6,067 nucleotides of DNA, taken from NCBI GenBank assembly GCA_030615655.1, contig JAUWYU010000099.1, positions 1-6,067 on the forward strand, given 5' to 3'. Every line of letters begins with the position of its first letter. Positions within the stretch are counted from its first letter, which is position 1. The notes beneath the pieces were generated by a model. It was not told the DNA's origin and did not search any database. It saw only the letters and a list, made by a program, of their open reading frames with translations. This stretch comes from Dehalococcoidia bacterium. GTDB lineage: Bacteria; Chloroflexota; Dehalococcoidia; Dehalococcoidales; RBG-16-60-22. Of this stretch, positions 6,061 to 6,067 are shown in pieces. The position numbers were made by a program, and so were the translations under genes.

Positions 6061-6067
6061 AGGCGGG

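Noticed and set aside
5641..6067. CRISPR array or tRNA in the non-coding right end
   Set aside because: There are no regularly spaced identical repeats and no cloverleaf or T-loop signature on either strand.

Overview
The window looks like a stretch of chromosome from an anaerobic bacterium. It carries the 5' end of a lipoprotein gene, a three-gene operon of methyltransferase-like uroporphyrinogen-decarboxylase (URO-D) family proteins plus a DUF169 protein, and a convergent MarR regulator/MATE efflux pair. It ends in an intergenic tract of nested GC-rich palindromes. Tandem URO-D-like proteins with DUF169, moderate-GC genes, AT-rich promoters and G/C-run intergenic repeats would suit an uncultured Dehalococcoidia-like Chloroflexota. 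That assignment is a low-confidence inference; nothing here fixes the taxon.

Layout. Positions 1-98 (minus strand) hold the first 32 codons of a lipoprotein with a clear signal peptide and an L-P-G-C lipobox. Positions 99-261 are a compact divergent regulatory region. It has a good minus-strand promoter for the lipoprotein, an extended -10 plus-strand promoter for the operon, and between them a perfect 12-bp inverted repeat placed to control one or both. Positions 262-3656 (plus) encode two paralogous URO-D-fold proteins (446 and 418 aa) and a DUF169 protein (247 aa from a well-supported ATG at 2913). Positions 3693-5099 (minus) encode a 468-aa MATE exporter and 5157-5612 (minus) a 151-aa MarR-type regulator; the regulator gene is upstream, so it is transcribed first. 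Positions 5641-5716 are a very AT-rich promoter/operator region with palindromes and three copies of AGTATATAT. Positions 5717-6067 contain no believable gene, but do contain two palindromic repeat structures.

How the parts fit. The two URO-D proteins share many motifs. Neither is a HemE-type heme enzyme, and neither keeps the H-x-C zinc pair of the corrinoid:coenzyme M methyltransferases (MtaA/MtbA type). Both have F-x-E-G there, followed by R-L-E. They may form a heterodimeric or subfunctionalised enzyme, with the DUF169 protein (four cysteines, including a C-x2-C) as partner. The substrate is unknown and no corrinoid protein gene is present in the window. The MarR/MATE pair is a familiar self-regulated drug or toxin efflux arrangement, comparable to MepR/MepA.
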